Shown: in pieces, positions 54,203 to 55,834 of the stretch
Layout of the letters: each line of letters begins with the position of its first letter
How positions within the stretch are numbered: the stretch's first letter is position 1
DNA from: Gammaproteobacteria bacterium
GTDB taxonomy: Bacteria > Pseudomonadota > Gammaproteobacteria > Xanthomonadales > SZUA-36
Assembly: GCA_021772935.1 (NCBI GenBank)
Contig: JAJFLA010000034.1
Span: 1-55,834 of the forward strand
Direction of reading: 5' to 3'
Length of the DNA stretch: 55,834 nt
Position numbers and translations under genes: made by a program
The notes under the pieces: generated by a model
Seen by the model: only the letters and a program-made list of their open reading frames with translations
The model's database searches: none
What the model was told of the DNA's origin: nothing

Positions 54203-55834
54203 ATGGATGTGTCTGACTGGATAAGCCATCGAGCTGAGATGACACCGGGTAAGCCCGCTATCCTTTATGAGGGTGGTGAGTTTAGCTATGCGGCACTGGC
54301 CCATCGGATTGATATCTATGCACAGGTTTTGGGTCTCGGTCTTGGTCTTCAGCGTGGAGATCGGGTGGCCTACCTGGGTTTGAACTCTCCTGAATTTATA
54401 ACCCTTCTATTCGCCTGTGCACGCGTAGGCGCTGTGCTTTTGCCATTGAACTGGCGACTCACCGCACCTGAACATGCGCAGATTTTGCAGCATGCCAGGC
54501 CGCTGGTGTTGTTTGCAGAAAATGAATTCACCGACCACATTGACAGCGTGCGGGATCAATTTGAGTCGGTTGCCATGGTTGCTTTTGCTGCGACTTGTGA
54601 GAACTGGACTTCGTTTGCCTTACTGGAGTTGGCCAGTAGTGAGCAAGCGACATATATAAGACCTGATAATCTCACTGAGGATGATGGCCTGGTGTTGTGC
54701 TATACCTCGGGAACCACCGGCGCTGCAAAGGGTGCCTTACTAAGCAAGAAAGCCCTGTTTTGGAATGCGGCAAATTCGATTCACATGCATGAAATGAGCA
54801 GCGAGGATACTGTATTAACACTGTTACCTATGTTTCATGTCGGTGGTCTGAATATCCAGTCGATGCCAGCGTTTTACTGCGGCGCAACGGTCGTTATCCA
54901 CAGACGTTTTGAGGTGGATTTGTTTTATCAGGCGCTTGAGGAACAAAAGGTCACACTGACACTGCTGGTACCGACGGTCTTGTTGGCACTTATGTCTGAT
55001 CCACGCTGGGAAACCTGCAGGCCGAATCACCTGCGTTTGATTTCCATCGGCTCGACCATTGTACCCGCACAACTGGTCCTGGCTGTGTGTGACTGGGGCG
55101 TTCCGTTAATACAGGTTTACGGCTCAACCGAAACGGGGCCGATTGCTGCCTATACGCCAGCGGCTGATGCCGCGCGCAAACCTGCCTCTACAGGAAAAAC
55201 TGCGGCACATTGCGAGATTCGCCTGGTAGACGAGCAGGGCGATGAGGTTGCGGTGGATGAGAAGGGTGAGATACTGGTGCGTGGCCCGAATGTCATGACC
55301 GAGTACTGGGCTGATGTGGAAGCAACCCGTGAAGCATTTACCGATCACTGGTTTCACAGCGGTGATGTTGGTCATTTCGATGCTGAAGGGTTTTTATATG
55401 TGGATGGGCGCATCAAGGACATGATTATTTCTGGCGGGGAAAACATTTATCCGGCACAGATTGAAAATCATCTTACCGCATGTGACGAAATCGATGAGGT
55501 TGCTGTTGTTGGTCGTGCAGATGACTACTGGGGAGAGGTCGCCGTTGCCGTGGTCGTAGCAAAAAAGGGCTGTAGCATCAATGCTGAGCAGGTTTTGGCC
55601 TATTGCGAGGGCCGGATTTCCAGTTATTCCTGTCCCAAGGAAGTGATCATGGTGGATCATTTGCCGTGTAATGCGATGGGTAAAGTGCTTAAAGAAGAAC
55701 TGCGGAAGTTGGTCATTGTAAGAATGAAGTCGGCACAAGGCCGGGGTCGGGGTAAAAAAAAAAAATTAATTAAAAAAATGTTTTTTATAACACCCCAAAC
55801 AGGTAGGAAAAAAAGTTTGGGTTTTTATATATGT
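54203..55834 (+). CDS. AMP-forming acyl-CoA ligase (3' end disturbed)
   Basis: The frame from ATG 54203 is open to the window end. The protein has all the hallmarks of acyl-CoA synthetases: P-loop YTSGTTGAAKG (from residue 167), LLPMFHVGGLN, QVYGSTETGP (about residue 304), WFHSGDVG, GRIKDMIISGGENIYP and the catalytic lysine K494 in NAMGKVLKEEL. It activates a carboxylic acid with ATP and CoA. Family members usually end about 10-15 residues after this lysine, near 55720. The codons beyond are A/T-rich low complexity with no stop, so the terminal part is probably sequence error. It is divergent from the thiolase gene. Confidence 0.88.
   Translation, partial: MDVSDWISHRAEMTPGKPAILYEGGEFSYAALAHRIDIYAQVLGLGLGLQRGDRVAYLGLNSPEFITLLFACARVGAVLLPLNWRLTAPEHAQILQHARPLVLFAENEFTDHIDSVRDQFESVAMVAFAATCENWTSFALLELASSEQATYIRPDNLTEDDGLVLCYTSGTTGAAKGALLSKKALFWNAANSIHMHEMSSEDTVLTLLPMFHVGGLNIQSMPAFYCGATVVIHRRFEVDLFYQALEEQKVTLTLLVPTVLLALMSDPRWETCRPNHLRLISIGSTIVPAQLVLAVCDWGVPLIQVYGSTETGPIAAYTPAADAARKPASTGKTAAHCEIRLVDEQGDEVAVDEKGEILVRGPNVMTEYWADVEATREAFTDHWFHSGDVGHFDAEGFLYVDGRIKDMIISGGENIYPAQIENHLTACDEIDEVAVVGRADDYWGEVAVAVVVAKKGCSINAEQVLAYCEGRISSYSCPKEVIMVDHLPCNAMGKVLKEELRKLVIVRMKSAQGRGRGKKKKLIKKMFFITPQTGRKKSLGFYIC

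Noticed and set aside
1-55834. tRNA, rRNA, CRISPR arrays, insertion sequences, phage genes or plasmid origins
   Set aside because: No clover-leaf genes, repeat-spacer arrays, transposase motifs or replication genes were found in the gaps or frames.

Overview
The window looks like one contig of a free-living, probably marine, gammaproteobacterium. It starts and ends inside genes. Base composition is roughly balanced by eye (not computed). The gene types fit this group: a Bcr/CflA pump, TonB receptor, YghU, MetZ, 7TMR-DISM hybrid kinase, fused indolepyruvate oxidoreductase, and acyl-CoA enzymes (thiolase, AMP-forming ligase, hydroxyacyl-CoA dehydrogenase/hydratase). I see no rRNA, tRNA, insertion sequence, phage gene or CRISPR array. 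The genus assignment is open.

Layout. 1-2825 (minus): a truncated DUF6498 membrane protein, a small membrane protein and a Bcr/CflA exporter with a palindrome in its leader. 3030-9324: a large hybrid sensor kinase convergent with a DUF748 (AsmA-like) envelope protein. 9476-14609: fused indolepyruvate:ferredoxin oxidoreductase coupled to a MarR regulator, with a divergent metallo-beta-lactamase-fold hydrolase. 14650-19478: a histidine-rich polytopic membrane protein with DUF2249, YghU, and two secreted NTF2-fold proteins around a LysR regulator. 19806-25266: hemerythrin, CobS-like AAA+ ATPase, CobT-like VWA protein, then a dehydrogenase/hydratase fusion. 25481-31110: TonB receptor, quinohemoprotein alcohol dehydrogenase and a secreted alpha/beta hydrolase. 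31182-35129: an apparent five-gene iron operon (response regulator, kinase, cupredoxin-fold protein, FTR1 permease, outer-membrane protein). 35289-39784: small membrane protein, glucose/sorbosone dehydrogenase, YkoF-like protein, secreted amidohydrolase, MetZ.

40008-47268 is a signalling island: two PAS-only proteins, a hybrid kinase without a PAS domain, a NarL-type regulator and a receiver-Hpt protein. Together they could make a complete His-Asp-His-Asp phosphorelay with separate sensors. 47332-52679 is a lipid/envelope cluster: TVP38/DedA-like protein, short PlsB-like acyltransferase, alpha/beta hydrolase, a lipid A acyltransferase-family protein with a Bacteroidota look, and YhhN. 52774 to the end holds a thiolase and a divergent acyl-CoA ligase; the last ~115 bases look like contig-end artefact.

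The most unusual items are the hemerythrin-CobS-CobT operon without CobN in view, the split phosphorelay, the iron operon whose cupredoxin lacks copper ligands, and a large structured inverted repeat at 43632-43717. All functions are inferred from sequence features read by eye; no database search was run.
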